Origin: Parabacteroides sp. PH5-46
GTDB taxonomy: Bacteria; Bacteroidota; Bacteroidia; Bacteroidales; Tannerellaceae
NCBI RefSeq assembly: GCF_029892785.1
Contig: NZ_JARXXA010000002.1
Coordinates: 248,001 to 312,000 of the forward strand
DNA: 64,000 nt
Direction of reading: 5' to 3'
Shown: positions 24,740 through 33,129 of the stretch, piece by piece
Layout of the letters: each line of letters starts with the position of its first letter
Numbering within the stretch: position 1 is the first letter of the stretch
Position numbers and translations under genes: made by a program
The notes under the pieces: model-generated
The model's input: only the letters and a program-made list of their open reading frames with translations
What the model was told of the DNA's origin: nothing
The model's database searches: none

Positions 24740-26017
24740 TCACTTCTTTTTTAATAACCCCTTCAAATAGTTCAAATCGTCTTTTGTGAAGAGCAAATCG
24801 CGTAATGTGCATCGGTTTAGTTTAGTAAAGACGACTGATGAAAAGATAAACATGGCGCAGAAGGCGATACTGGTGCTTATAGCCGAGCCAACTACCCCCT
24901 GGGCAGGGATTAGCCAATAGCCAACTGACAATAAAGTAGCCAGCCCGATACATGAGCTTGCTGTGCTGTATTTGATCTTCCCGCTACCGATAAAGTAATG
25001 GCTAAGTATCATATTACATCCCAGCAGGACAATCCCTGCGGATAATGCGAGAATGACTTTTCGTACTCCTGTGAACTCCTGGCTGAATAGAATATCCGTA
25101 TAAACCCACTCCGGGATTAATAGGATACATCCCATAACAAGTGCGATAGCTAAAAATGTGAACTTCAGTAGCCGGATGGTGATTTCTTTCTGCTCTTGCG
25201 GATCTTGAGTTTTGGCTATCCTGTTATATTCGATGTAAGCGATGCTACGGCTGATATTCCATACGCTTTCCGATACTTTTGTCCCGATGTCCAGTAGTCC
25301 TACGCCTCCTAATCCTACGAAACGTTCGACAAAGAAGTAATTCAAACGTGCAGTACAGGTCTCGGCAATGTTGTCGGCGCTTCCCCAAAGCCCATAGGTA
25401 AACATTTCTTTCACAATGATGTACAAACTCTTTTTCTCATTTGCTGTTGATTCTTCTTTCTTAAGTAGATAGGGAAGTAATAGAAGTATACTTACGATAA
25501 AAGCAATGGCGTTCGCAAGGTATAAGCCTTTGATATAAGAGGCAACTTCTTTTTGCTGAAAGATAAAGTAGAAACATAGTAATATGAAAAACAATAGTCC
25601 GCCCTGAAGCATATTTGTCAGGTTGAAACCTGTAATATGGTCTTTGCCCAGTAGGAAGCGTGAGTTAGCAACAGCCAGCGAGTATAAGACCGTCAGCAAG
25701 TAGATATCTGTTGTGTATCCTTCCGGTAGCAGGCCAAGCAGATGCATAATAAAGCAGGCTATCCCTGTGCCGACAAATGTCCATAAATAGGCAATAGGGA
25801 AGATTGTCCGGATCGGAAACTTGTTGATGAAATAAACAATCGAACTTCCTCCCAGAATGCCATTTACCATCACAATTATGCTAATTGATGCCCAGATAAG
25901 CCCAATCAACCCCAAGCCTTCAATTCCCAGCACCTTTGCATTGACGAAGATCAGCGCCAGGTTGAGAATCGCGACAAGGTAGCGCGTACTGATTGTTTTC
26001 AGTATATCTTTTAGCAT
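24740..26017 (-). CDS. Polysaccharide flippase (MATE/Wzx-type membrane protein)
   Basis: A 425-residue protein with 12 or so membrane helices and short loops (LVAILNLALIFVNAKVLGIEGLGLIGLIW at the N-terminus, typical of polysaccharide biosynthesis export proteins). Members flip lipid-linked oligosaccharides across the inner membrane. No glycosyltransferases are adjacent, so the substrate is unknown. Its start overlaps the M20 hydrolase gene by 7 bp, and both follow ribF, so they are likely in one transcription unit. It ends base-to-base against the convergent EnvC-like gene with no room for a conventional terminator. Confidence 0.82.
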   Translation of the reverse strand: MLKDILKTISTRYLVAILNLALIFVNAKVLGIEGLGLIGLIWASISIIVMVNGILGGSSIVYFINKFPIRTIFPIAYLWTFVGTGIACFIMHLLGLLPEGYTTDIYLLTVLYSLAVANSRFLLGKDHITGFNLTNMLQGGLLFFILLCFYFIFQQKEVASYIKGLYLANAIAFIVSILLLLPYLLKKEESTANEKKSLYIIVKEMFTYGLWGSADNIAETCTARLNYFFVERFVGLGGVGLLDIGTKVSESVWNISRSIAYIEYNRIAKTQDPQEQKEITIRLLKFTFLAIALVMGCILLIPEWVYTDILFSQEFTGVRKVILALSAGIVLLGCNMILSHYFIGSGKIKYSTASSCIGLATLLSVGYWLIPAQGVVGSAISTSIAFCAMFIFSSVVFTKLNRCTLRDLLFTKDDLNYLKGLLKKK

Positions 26018-27072
26018 ATCTTACAATCGTCCAGCAGACGGATGTATGTGTCGATAGCTTCTCTTATTTCCGAAAGACGGATGTATTCGTCGGCAGAGTG
26101 GGAGCGAGCTGAGTCTCCCGGGCCGATCTTTACCGACGGGAAGGGCATCAGTGCCTGATCACTGAGGGTAGGAGAGCCGAAGGCTTCTTTCTCCATCAGG
26201 ATGGCTCGTTGTACAAAGGGATGTTGCATAGCTACATGTGAAGAATTCAAACGGAAACTCCGGGCTTTTATTTCACATCCTACTTGTCCCTTGATCAGCT
26301 CGTAGAGCGTTTCGTTTGGGTAGAATTCGTTTGTCCGGATATCAACTGTAAACTCGCAGCGATCCGGGATTACGTTATGCTGGGTGCCGGCCTGTATCAT
26401 TGTAACACTCATTTTAACGGGTCCCAGCAGTTCGCTTTTCAGGGGGAACTGATAGCTGTTGAACCACTCGATGTCTTTTATGGCAAGTGTGATGGCATTT
26501 ATGCCCTCATTACGTGCGGCATGTCCTGCTTTTCCAATAGCTGTGCAGTCTAAGACCATCAATCCCTTTTCAGCTATGGCAGGTTGCATCTCCGTAGGTT
26601 CGCCTACTATGGCAAATGTTATGGACGGAAGTTCGCTTAAGGCGCTTTCCACTCCTGCCTGTCCGGATACCTCTTCTTCGCAGGAGGCCAGGAAGATCAG
26701 GTTGTATGGTTGTTCCTTTTTCGATAATGTCCGGAAAGCGGCATACAGGGAAACAATACTGCCTCCGGCATCGTTGCTCCCCAGTCCGTAGAGTCTGTCT
26801 TCTTCGTCTGTTTCAGGAGTAAAAGGATCTTTTGTCCAGCCTGCAACAGGCTTTACCGTATCTATATGCGAATTGAGTAGCAGTGTGGGTTTATCGGGTT
26901 GAAACCCTGGTGCGTATATCCATAAGTTGTTACCTTTACGATGAACTGTATGCCCGTCTTTCTGCCAGGTTTCCTGCAGATAATCGGCCACATCTTTCTC
27001 TTCCCTGCTAAAAGAAGAGCGGGATATCATTCCCTTTAATGTGTCTATCGCATCATAATAGTAACCGTTCAT
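26011..27072 (-). CDS. M20-family deacylase (ArgE-like)
   Basis: Zinc-dependent M20 peptidase family, 353 residues, related to N-acetylornithine/N-acetylcitrulline deacetylases. Motifs: LLLNSHIDTVKPVAGW (first metal His and following Asp), GLGSNDAGGSIVSLY (bridging Asp), ASCEEEVSGQAGVE (catalytic and metal Glu), GEPTEMQPAIAEKG, and PGDSARSHSADEYI (last metal His). In Bacteroidetes this branch is often assigned to arginine synthesis via acetylated citrulline; no other arginine gene is nearby, so substrate remains open. It overlaps ribF by 20 bp and the flippase by 7 bp. Confidence 0.88.
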   Translation of the reverse strand: MNGYYYDAIDTLKGMISRSSFSREEKDVADYLQETWQKDGHTVHRKGNNLWIYAPGFQPDKPTLLLNSHIDTVKPVAGWTKDPFTPETDEEDRLYGLGSNDAGGSIVSLYAAFRTLSKKEQPYNLIFLASCEEEVSGQAGVESALSELPSITFAIVGEPTEMQPAIAEKGLMVLDCTAIGKAGHAARNEGINAITLAIKDIEWFNSYQFPLKSELLGPVKMSVTMIQAGTQHNVIPDRCEFTVDIRTNEFYPNETLYELIKGQVGCEIKARSFRLNSSHVAMQHPFVQRAILMEKEAFGSPTLSDQALMPFPSVKIGPGDSARSHSADEYIRLSEIREAIDTYIRLLDDCKIC

Positions 27073-27979
27073 ATACTGTTTTCCTGTCGTTTTCTAATTG
27101 TTCTTTTAGTTCTTCCAGTGAGTTGAAACGGATATCGCCTCGTATGTAATAGATAAACGAGACGCTTATTTCGTTATTATAGATATCTCCACTAAAATCG
27201 AAGATATTTACTTCCAGGGTAATATTCTCTCCGTTGTTCAGGGTAGGGCGGCTGCCGATATACAGCATGCCTTTGTACTGCTTCCCTTGCAAGTCTACTC
27301 TTACGGCATATACACCTATGCCGGGGAGCACTTTGTATGGCTCGTCTACCTGTATGTTTGCCGTAGGGAATCCCAGTGTTCGTCCTACTTTGTAGCCGCT
27401 AACGATACTACCTCTTATCTGGTAGGGGTAGGTGAGCAGTTTTCTTGCCTCTTCTACCTGGCAATTAGCCAATAGTTTCCGTACTTCTGAGGAGCTTACG
27501 GCTATCTGATCTTCAATGAAACGAGGAGCTTCCAATACTTCCATCCCGCAATCAGCCCCATAGGCTACATATTGTTCAAAACCATCTGCCCGGTCGTGTC
27601 CGAAGCGATGATCATAGCCTATCAGCAAGGTTTTTACGTGTAGCTGTTTGGCCAGGATAGAGGTGATAAACGCTTGGGCGGTATAGTTTGAAAGTTCAAT
27701 AGTAAAGTCAAGTATAATGCAATAGTCCAGCCCTGTTTCTGCCAGATGTTCCAGCTTTTCTTCAAAGGAGTTAAGGAGTTTGGGTTGGTAATCGGCCTGT
27801 AATACTTTACGCGGATGTTCGGGAAAGGTAATAACAGCCGATGGTAGTTTGCGTTTCTTGGCCTGTTCTATCATTTCGCGTATCAGGAAGCGGTGCCCAA
27901 GATGCACACCATCAAAGAAACCGATGGTTGCCATTAAACCTTCTACCTGTAAATCACGTATGTTTCTGATAACGATCAT
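27053..27979 (-). CDS. ribF: Bifunctional riboflavin kinase/FAD synthetase
   Basis: Makes FMN and then FAD from riboflavin. N-terminal adenylyltransferase domain (about 1-160) with TIGFFDGVHLGHRFLI and ...GYDHRFGHDRADG, and C-terminal flavokinase domain (about 180-308) with GSIVSGYKVGRTLGFPTANI and GVYAV...GMLYIGSRPT. 308 residues is standard. First gene of the ribF-M20-flippase set on the minus strand; no promoter matching the consensus was found right upstream. Confidence 0.95.
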   Translation of the reverse strand: MIVIRNIRDLQVEGLMATIGFFDGVHLGHRFLIREMIEQAKKRKLPSAVITFPEHPRKVLQADYQPKLLNSFEEKLEHLAETGLDYCIILDFTIELSNYTAQAFITSILAKQLHVKTLLIGYDHRFGHDRADGFEQYVAYGADCGMEVLEAPRFIEDQIAVSSSEVRKLLANCQVEEARKLLTYPYQIRGSIVSGYKVGRTLGFPTANIQVDEPYKVLPGIGVYAVRVDLQGKQYKGMLYIGSRPTLNNGENITLEVNIFDFSGDIYNNEISVSFIYYIRGDIRFNSLEELKEQLENDRKTVYERLLL

Positions 27980-28045
27980 GCCTGCTTATTAATATTTTTT
28001 GGATAACGGCGTCTGTAGGCTTAACATATATTAGCCGTAAAAGTA

Positions 28046-28075
28046 TTGCTACTATTGATTACAGCCGTATCTTTG
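28046..28075 (+). promoter_or_regulatory. Orphan plus-strand promoter
   Basis: TTG (28046-28048), exactly 19 nt, TATCTTTG (28068-28075): a full Bacteroidetes consensus promoter. No plus-strand ORF follows; a T-tailed hairpin comes about 55 nt later. Both neighbouring genes are on the minus strand. Confidence 0.7.
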
Positions 28076-28080
28076 TGACG

Positions 28081-28160
28081 TGGTTTTTTCATAATAGTAT
28101 TAGATTTAAGGTTAACAAAGTTGGTTAGGGGATGTCGTGATGACATCCTTTAATTTTTTA
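28081..28160 (+). ncRNA. Candidate small RNA, about 80 nt
   Basis: Begins about 6 nt after a full consensus promoter (28046-28075) and ends in a terminator hairpin GGATGTC-GTGAT-GACATCC (28130-28148), extendable by two G:U and one A:U pairs, followed by TTTAATTTTTT. No start codon with a usable reading frame lies between. The 198-bp gap between ribF (ends upstream at 27979) and the FKBP gene (ends at 28178) is otherwise unexplained. I do not recognise the RNA. The T tail is only on the plus side, so it is not a terminator for the minus-strand FKBP gene. Confidence 0.5.
28130..28160 (+). terminator. Rho-independent terminator of the candidate small RNA
   Basis: A 7-bp GC-containing stem with a 5-nt loop and a T-rich tail on the plus strand only. 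Confidence 0.65.
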
Positions 28161-28177
28161 TGTATGTTTAGTTCATC

Positions 28178-28699
28178 TTATTGTTTTAGAATCTCTACCA
28201 TTTCCACTTCAAAATGCAGCGTCGAATAAGGAGGGACAGCCTGATGCCCGTTCGAACTTTTCTTGCTCCCACTTGCTCCGTATCCCAGGTCAGAAGGCAT
28301 CCAGATATCCCATTTGTCTCCTACTCTCATATGCTGTAAAGCCGTGGAAAAACCATCTGTAACACTATCTACTGCAAATCTTACAGGTTGTTTGTATGGT
28401 GGCATAGCAGAGTCGAATACCGAATCGGTAATAAGAGAACCTTTATAGTAAACCTTTACTTTGCTGTTGTAGTAGATAGGGTCAGTACCCTCTCCCTTTT
28501 GCAATACCTTGTAAAAAACATCCCCCATGCCCGAAGGAGACGATATCTTGTTGTAATCAGAGAAATACAGATCCAGATATGCTTTTTCATTTGCTGCTTT
28601 CCATGCTTCATCCGTGTCAACTTTGTCGTCATCATCACCGCAGGAATAGAATACAGCGGCAAAACAGATGGCTAATAGCAGATAAAAACCTTTTTTCAT
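28178..28699 (-). CDS. FKBP-type peptidyl-prolyl isomerase lipoprotein
   Basis: Catalyses cis-trans isomerisation of peptidyl-proline bonds during folding of exported proteins. The 173-residue protein has a lipoprotein signal (MKKGFYLLLAICFAAVFYSC, Cys20) followed by GDDDDK; an acidic run right after the lipid cysteine is the Bacteroidetes signal for lipoprotein export to the cell surface. The FKBP domain (about 75-173) shows KVKVYYKGSLITDSVFDS, GFSTALQHMRVGDKWDIWMPSDLGYG and LHFEVEMVEI. It lies 2 bp after the glycyl-tRNA synthetase stop, so it shares its mRNA. Two more FKBPs lie at 33-34.4 kb. Confidence 0.9.
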   Translation of the reverse strand: MKKGFYLLLAICFAAVFYSCGDDDDKVDTDEAWKAANEKAYLDLYFSDYNKISSPSGMGDVFYKVLQKGEGTDPIYYNSKVKVYYKGSLITDSVFDSAMPPYKQPVRFAVDSVTDGFSTALQHMRVGDKWDIWMPSDLGYGASGSKKSSNGHQAVPPYSTLHFEVEMVEILKQ

Positions 28700-28701
28700 G
28701 T

Positions 28702-30246
28702 TCAGCCAGTTATTTTTTTGAATAAATTTTTCATACTCACCTTGTCGGCGATTATCTCATGTAGCTTATCAATGCTTACCCGTTCCTGTTCCATGGTGTC
28801 GCGGAAACGGATTGTCACACAATTATCTTTTAATGTATCATGGTCTACCGTGATACAGTAAGGGGTTCCTATAGCATCCTGGCGGCGATAACGCTTACCG
28901 ATGGAGTCTTTCTCGTCGTATTGGCAACGGAAGTCAAAACGCAGCATATTGATGATCTCTTCTGCTTTTTCCGGCAGGCCGTCTTTCTTTACAAGCGGCA
29001 ATACTGCCAGTTTGATAGGTGCCAGAGCTGCCGGTAGTTTCAGCACTACGCGGGTCTCTCCGTTTTCCAGTGTTTCTTCAGCATACGAGCCGGAGATGAT
29101 ACTCAGGAATACGCGGTCTACTCCGATAGAAGTTTCAATTACGTATGGAGTATAGCTCTTGTTCAGTTCCGGATCGAAGTATTGCACCTTTTTGCCCGAG
29201 AATTTTTCGTGCTGGCTCAGGTCGAAGTCGGTACGGCTATGGATACCTTCCACTTCTTTGAAACCAAAGGGCATTTCAAATTCAATATCAGTAGCTGCAT
29301 TGGCATAATGAGCCAGTTTATCGTGATCGTGGAAGCGATACTTCTGATCGCCCAGTCCCAAGGCTTTATGCCATTTGATGCGGGTTTCTTTCCATTGTTT
29401 GAACCACTCCATTTCTTCTCCGGGGCGAACAAAGAATTGCATTTCCATTTGTTCAAACTCGCGCATACGGAAGATGAACTGCCGGGCTACAATCTCGTTG
29501 CGGAAGGCTTTCCCGATCTGTGCAATACCGAAAGGCACTTTCATGCGTCCGGTCTTTTGTACATTCAGGAAGTTTACGAAAATACCCTGTGCCGTTTCCG
29601 GACGAAGATACACCTTCATGGCGCCATCGGCTGTTGAACCCATTTCGGTAGAGAACATGAGATTGAACTGACGTACTTCCGTCCAGTTGCGGGTGCCTGA
29701 TATGGGGCAAACGATCTCTGTGTCGACAATGATCTGGCGAAGCTCTTCCAGGTTGGAGTCGTTCAATGCCTTGGCAAAGCGTGCATGTACCTCATCCCGT
29801 TTGGCTTGCTGTTCCAATACGCGTCCATTGGTGGCGCGGAACTGTGCTTCATCGAATGCCTCGCCAAAGCGTTTGGCGGCTTTTGCCACTTCCTTGTCTA
29901 TCTTTTCGTCTATCTTGGCCAGGTAGTCTTCTATCAAGACATCTGCACGATAGCGTTTCTTTGAATCTTTATTGTCGATCAGCGGATCATTAAAAGCATC
30001 CACGTGTCCGGAAGCTTTCCAGATGGTGGGGTGCATAAAGATTGCCGAGTCGATCCCTACTACGTTTTCATGGAGCAATGTCATGCTGTCCCACCAGTAT
30101 TTCTTAATGTTGTTTTTCAGTTCAACGCCATACTGGCCGTAATCATACACTGCGCCTAACCCATCATATATTTCCGATGAAGGAAATACGAAACCATACT
30201 CTTTGCAGTGCGAAACAATTTTTTTGAAAACATCTTCTTGTGCCAT
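28702..30246 (-). CDS. glyS: Glycine--tRNA ligase (dimeric alpha2 type)
   Basis: Charges tRNA-Gly. Class II synthetase of the single-chain type, 514 residues. Motifs: KKIVSHCKEYGFVFPSSEIY at the N-terminus, YRADVLIEDYL, MFSTEMGSTADGAMKVYLRPETAQG (motif region), GIAQIGKAFRNEI (motif 2), FRMREFEQMEMQFF, and SIGVDRVFLSIISG near motif 3, with a C-terminal anticodon-binding domain (LKLPAALAPIKLAVLPL). A CACTTACTTTGC stretch upstream (30285-30296) approximates a -7 box with one mismatch. Followed after 2 bp by an FKBP lipoprotein gene. Confidence 0.95.
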   Translation of the reverse strand: MAQEDVFKKIVSHCKEYGFVFPSSEIYDGLGAVYDYGQYGVELKNNIKKYWWDSMTLLHENVVGIDSAIFMHPTIWKASGHVDAFNDPLIDNKDSKKRYRADVLIEDYLAKIDEKIDKEVAKAAKRFGEAFDEAQFRATNGRVLEQQAKRDEVHARFAKALNDSNLEELRQIIVDTEIVCPISGTRNWTEVRQFNLMFSTEMGSTADGAMKVYLRPETAQGIFVNFLNVQKTGRMKVPFGIAQIGKAFRNEIVARQFIFRMREFEQMEMQFFVRPGEEMEWFKQWKETRIKWHKALGLGDQKYRFHDHDKLAHYANAATDIEFEMPFGFKEVEGIHSRTDFDLSQHEKFSGKKVQYFDPELNKSYTPYVIETSIGVDRVFLSIISGSYAEETLENGETRVVLKLPAALAPIKLAVLPLVKKDGLPEKAEEIINMLRFDFRCQYDEKDSIGKRYRRQDAIGTPYCITVDHDTLKDNCVTIRFRDTMEQERVSIDKLHEIIADKVSMKNLFKKITG

Positions 30247-30363
30247 AAACTATGTAGTATATTAATCTTTTCAACCTTGAGGATGCAAAGTAAGTGATTT
30301 TTTTGCTAAAGTGGCACATTAGCAAGGGCTTCTTTCTGCTCTTTTGTCTTTATATGTAGAAAA

Positions 30364-32103
30364 TCAAGGAACGAAAACCGGCTTCAGCAGTTCCGAAATC
30401 CCGTTTTCATTGAAGGCTTCTATCGAAAAATAATAGCTTTGCCCGACAGTCAGACTCTTAAGCAACAACTCATTTTCGCTGTAAACCAGCCATGAGCTAT
30501 ATAGCTTATCCGGAGCAATTCCCCAGCGGATATTATATCCCTGGCAGCTATCTTTCTTTTCCCAGGTAAGCATAACATCCCTCTGGTCGCTTTGGCGTAC
30601 AACACTGAATTTTTTCACTGCTGAAGGGGCTTTTCCTTCGCCTTTCCCGAATACCCGAAGGCCTGAAATAGCCAGATGGGGCGTCGGTACCTCTATCTGT
30701 TTGTAGCGAATATACCGGACGCGTGCAGGGATGCCTAATTCTACATAATCGTTAGGCGTATCTTTGAAGCTATCGCGCCGGTCTGAAAGCATCACCCATT
30801 CCTTTCTGTCAAGCGAGCCTTCTATCTGGTAGCGATGGCGTAAACCTGGGATACGTCCGTACATGCTGGATTGGTAGTCATGGAAGTTTAGCTGTATGGC
30901 ATATACAGATGCCGGATGCTCCAAGTCTATCTCCAGCCATTCTTTATCACTCGTGCTTTCTGCCAGCCAAAAGCTCTTGCATGCTTCGTCTGCGCAATTT
31001 GATGGGGTGTTTTCTCCTACTGATGAAGAGGCTTTTACCGGTTTGTTATACGAAAGCAACATCCAACCCGTAAATTCGCCGGGCTTCCCGTTTGCCGGAG
31101 CATAATGAGGATAATCGCCAAAATACGTATCGCACCACATCAGACCGTCTTTGTCAAAATGAGTAGGAAACATACAAAGCCTTCGCTCCCAGTTTACTGT
31201 AGCAGATAAAGACATGGATGCAAAATGCCAGTAATTCCCGCCCGGGCCAATCAATGTACTGCCATGCCCGGCTCCGTTCATAAAGCCTCCGGGCTTGTAG
31301 CTAACCGGGTTGTTCGGCGCGTAGGTGTAAGGTCCAAGGGGATGCTTAGCCGTATAAACACCATCGGCATACACGTTAAATTCTGTGCCCGGAGCAGCAT
31401 ACTGCATATAGTATGTCTCATTATGTTTGGTAAGCCACAGACCTTCCATATAGCCGCCCAGTACAGTGTCTGAATGATTTTCACCAAAGCGTTCCCAGCC
31501 ATGTTTGGCCATATCCAGACCAAACAACTCTACCGTTTCTCCTTCTATCAGGAAGCGGTCGTTTCTATTCAGTTTCTTTCCCCGTGCGGGATATACATTA
31601 GACGAGCCCCAAAACATATACGCCTGCCCGTCATCGTCTATAAATAAATCAGGGTCTTGCAAATCATGTAGGATGGCGGGAGTAGCCTGCCAGTCTCCTT
31701 TCTTGGGGTTATCGGTAAATAAGATGCTCATTGCGCCCGAAGGGTCGCCCGTTACATACAATAGGGAGTCCTTATAATTGTGTGCTGCAGGGGCATTACA
31801 GCCTTGCGGATACCAATTCCTGCCTGGTTCGATGAATGTCCAATTCAACAAATCCGTTGAATGCCAGTATCCCATCGAACGGGTGACAAACATATAGTAT
31901 TCTCCTTTAAAACGAACCACTGCCGGGTCGGCGCCCGAACGATAGGACAGGTTTCGGTCTGAGTTATAAATCATGTAGGTATAATCCAGGTTCAGCGGAT
32001 TACAATACGTAGATGCCGCTACTGGTTGTGCCTGTATTTCAGTAACAAGAATAGTGAAGAGAGCTAACGAAAGAATCGTTTTCAAGACATGTTGTTTAGC
32101 CAT
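30364..32103 (-). CDS. Glycoside hydrolase family 43 with carbohydrate-binding and Fn3-like domains
   Basis: A 579-residue secreted five-bladed beta-propeller glycosidase; GH43 members act mostly on arabinose or xylose side chains. After a signal peptide (ending IQAQ) the propeller shows SGADPAVVRFKGEYYMF (catalytic base Asp), LQDPDLFIDDDGQAYMFWG (pKa-modulating Asp) and GGYMEGLWLTKHNETYYM (general acid Glu). A discoidin-like F5/8C module follows (about 380-480, YAIQLNFHDYQSS...RHRYQIEGSLDRKEW) and a fibronectin III-like tail. No SusC/SusD neighbours. Its start abuts the stop of the sirtuin gene, an unusual pairing that suggests shared transcription without obvious shared function. Confidence 0.85.
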   Translation of the reverse strand: MAKQHVLKTILSLALFTILVTEIQAQPVAASTYCNPLNLDYTYMIYNSDRNLSYRSGADPAVVRFKGEYYMFVTRSMGYWHSTDLLNWTFIEPGRNWYPQGCNAPAAHNYKDSLLYVTGDPSGAMSILFTDNPKKGDWQATPAILHDLQDPDLFIDDDGQAYMFWGSSNVYPARGKKLNRNDRFLIEGETVELFGLDMAKHGWERFGENHSDTVLGGYMEGLWLTKHNETYYMQYAAPGTEFNVYADGVYTAKHPLGPYTYAPNNPVSYKPGGFMNGAGHGSTLIGPGGNYWHFASMSLSATVNWERRLCMFPTHFDKDGLMWCDTYFGDYPHYAPANGKPGEFTGWMLLSYNKPVKASSSVGENTPSNCADEACKSFWLAESTSDKEWLEIDLEHPASVYAIQLNFHDYQSSMYGRIPGLRHRYQIEGSLDRKEWVMLSDRRDSFKDTPNDYVELGIPARVRYIRYKQIEVPTPHLAISGLRVFGKGEGKAPSAVKKFSVVRQSDQRDVMLTWEKKDSCQGYNIRWGIAPDKLYSSWLVYSENELLLKSLTVGQSYYFSIEAFNENGISELLKPVFVP

Positions 32104-32793
32104 TTATTGTAGGTTTTTTAAAAGTTTTGTAAGTTCTTTTACTCCCTCCGATGCTCCTGCCCGGATGAACTGGACATCCCGGCGCTGGGTGCTTACCTCT
32201 TTCGGGTCGATCAGGTAGATCGGTTGATTGCGGGCATAGTTGAGTAGTCCGGCAGCAGGATACACATTGAGTGAAGTGCCGATAATTACGAGAATATCCG
32301 ACTGTTCCACTAGGTGAATGGCCGGCTCTATCATAGGAACCGCCTCTCCGAACCACACAATGAAAGGGCGTAGCTGGTTTCCATACGGATCTTTATCCCC
32401 CAGGTGGATATCCGGCTGATCGGCAGGGATATCATAGGTGGTGTTCAGGTCTTTTACCGAGCAGGCCTTCATCAGTTCGCCATGCAGATGGAGTACCCGG
32501 CTACTTCCGGCCCGTTCGTGCAGGTTGTCTACATTCTGAGTGATGATCTGTACGTCGAAATGCTCTTCCAGAGCGGCCAGTCCGTAATGTCCTTCGTTGG
32601 GTTTACATTCCAGTAATTGCCGGCGGCGTTGGTTATAAAATTCAAGGACTACCTCCGGCCTCCGCTCAAAAGCCTCCGGGGTAGCTACATCCTCCACCCG
32701 GTACTTTTCCCAAAGTCCGTCCGAATCGCGGAAGGTAGCAATGCCGCTTTCAGCGCTCATTCCCGCACCTGTAAGAACCACTAATTTTTTCAT
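32104..32793 (-). CDS. cobB: NAD-dependent protein deacylase (sirtuin) lacking the zinc cysteines
   Basis: Sir2-family enzyme that removes acyl groups from lysine with NAD. The 229 residues show GAGMSAESGIATFRDSDGLW (NAD site), ITQNVDNLHERAGS and LHGE (catalytic His), IIGTSLNVYPAAGLL and the YLIDPK region. The YRVEDVATPEAF stretch resembles the Tyr/Arg pocket of class III desuccinylase-like sirtuins. The two CxxC pairs that hold zinc in most sirtuins are not seen; only Cys in ACSVKDL remains at the expected place. I recall similar loss in Bacteroidetes homologues. Abuts GH43 downstream. Confidence 0.9.
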   Translation of the reverse strand: MKKLVVLTGAGMSAESGIATFRDSDGLWEKYRVEDVATPEAFERRPEVVLEFYNQRRRQLLECKPNEGHYGLAALEEHFDVQIITQNVDNLHERAGSSRVLHLHGELMKACSVKDLNTTYDIPADQPDIHLGDKDPYGNQLRPFIVWFGEAVPMIEPAIHLVEQSDILVIIGTSLNVYPAAGLLNYARNQPIYLIDPKEVSTQRRDVQFIRAGASEGVKELTKLLKNLQ

Positions 32794-32821
32794 ATGCCCT
32801 ACTGTTATTTAGAATGTATTA

Positions 32822-32829
32822 CAAAGCTA
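32822..32829 (-). promoter_or_regulatory. Candidate -7 box for the sirtuin/GH43 pair
   Basis: TAGCTTTG on the minus strand, an exact TAnnTTTG match, 28 bp before the sirtuin start. The -33 region is weak. Confidence 0.45.
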
Positions 32830-32879
32830 CGGAAAATAGTAGCATATTGAAAATAACGCCTGATTTTTAATGCTTGTTT

Positions 32880-32975
32880 TTGGTTGCCGATATATGTCGG
32901 CAAGCCTGTTGATAATTATCGGCAGAATTGTTGATAATTATGGGCAATATTGCCGACATATATCGGCAACCAAAA
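32880..32975. repeat. Array of four palindromes with 22-nt period
   Basis: Units: TTGCCGATATATGTCGGCAA (32884-32903), GATAATTATC (32911-32920), ATAATTAT (32934-32941) and TTGCCGACATATATCGGCAA (32950-32969). Centres at 32893.5, 32915.5, 32937.5 and 32959.5, exactly 22 nt apart. Units 1 and 4 are reverse complements of each other, and the match extends outward (TTTTGG/CCAAAA), so the whole array is one long imperfect dyad centred at 32926.5. It fills much of the 336-bp divergent gap between the sirtuin and FKBP genes (32794-33129). Confidence 0.9.
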
Positions 32976-33070
32976 GTAAGAGTCGTTTTACGGGAAGTAT
33001 GCCGGTCTTTTTTTTAAACGTTTGGGTTAACTTCTGGATGGATTTTTGTAAAAAAGAGTGAAAGAAATGA

Positions 33071-33099
33071 CTGTTGTATTGGTAAAAGCATTACTTTTG
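33071..33099 (+). promoter_or_regulatory. Candidate promoter of the FKBP pair
   Basis: TACTTTTG (33092-33099) matches the -7 consensus exactly; CTGTTG (33071-33076) lies at roughly the right distance upstream (15-18 nt depending on the triplet chosen). Leader to the ATG at 33130 would be about 25 nt. Confidence 0.5.
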
Positions 33100-33129
33100 T
33101 GCCGCATAAATAGTTGAAAAAGAAAAAGA

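Noticed and set aside
28130-28148. Terminator of the FKBP lipoprotein gene on the minus strand
   Set aside because: On the minus strand the hairpin is followed by CCTAACC rather than a T run; the T tail is on the plus side.
30364-32793. A polysaccharide utilisation locus around GH43
   Set aside because: Its neighbours are a sirtuin and glycyl-tRNA synthetase; no SusC/SusD or other glycosidase is adjacent.
32870-33061. 63-codon plus-strand ORF
   Set aside because: It is translated palindrome array; no ribosome-binding site and no resemblance to proteins.
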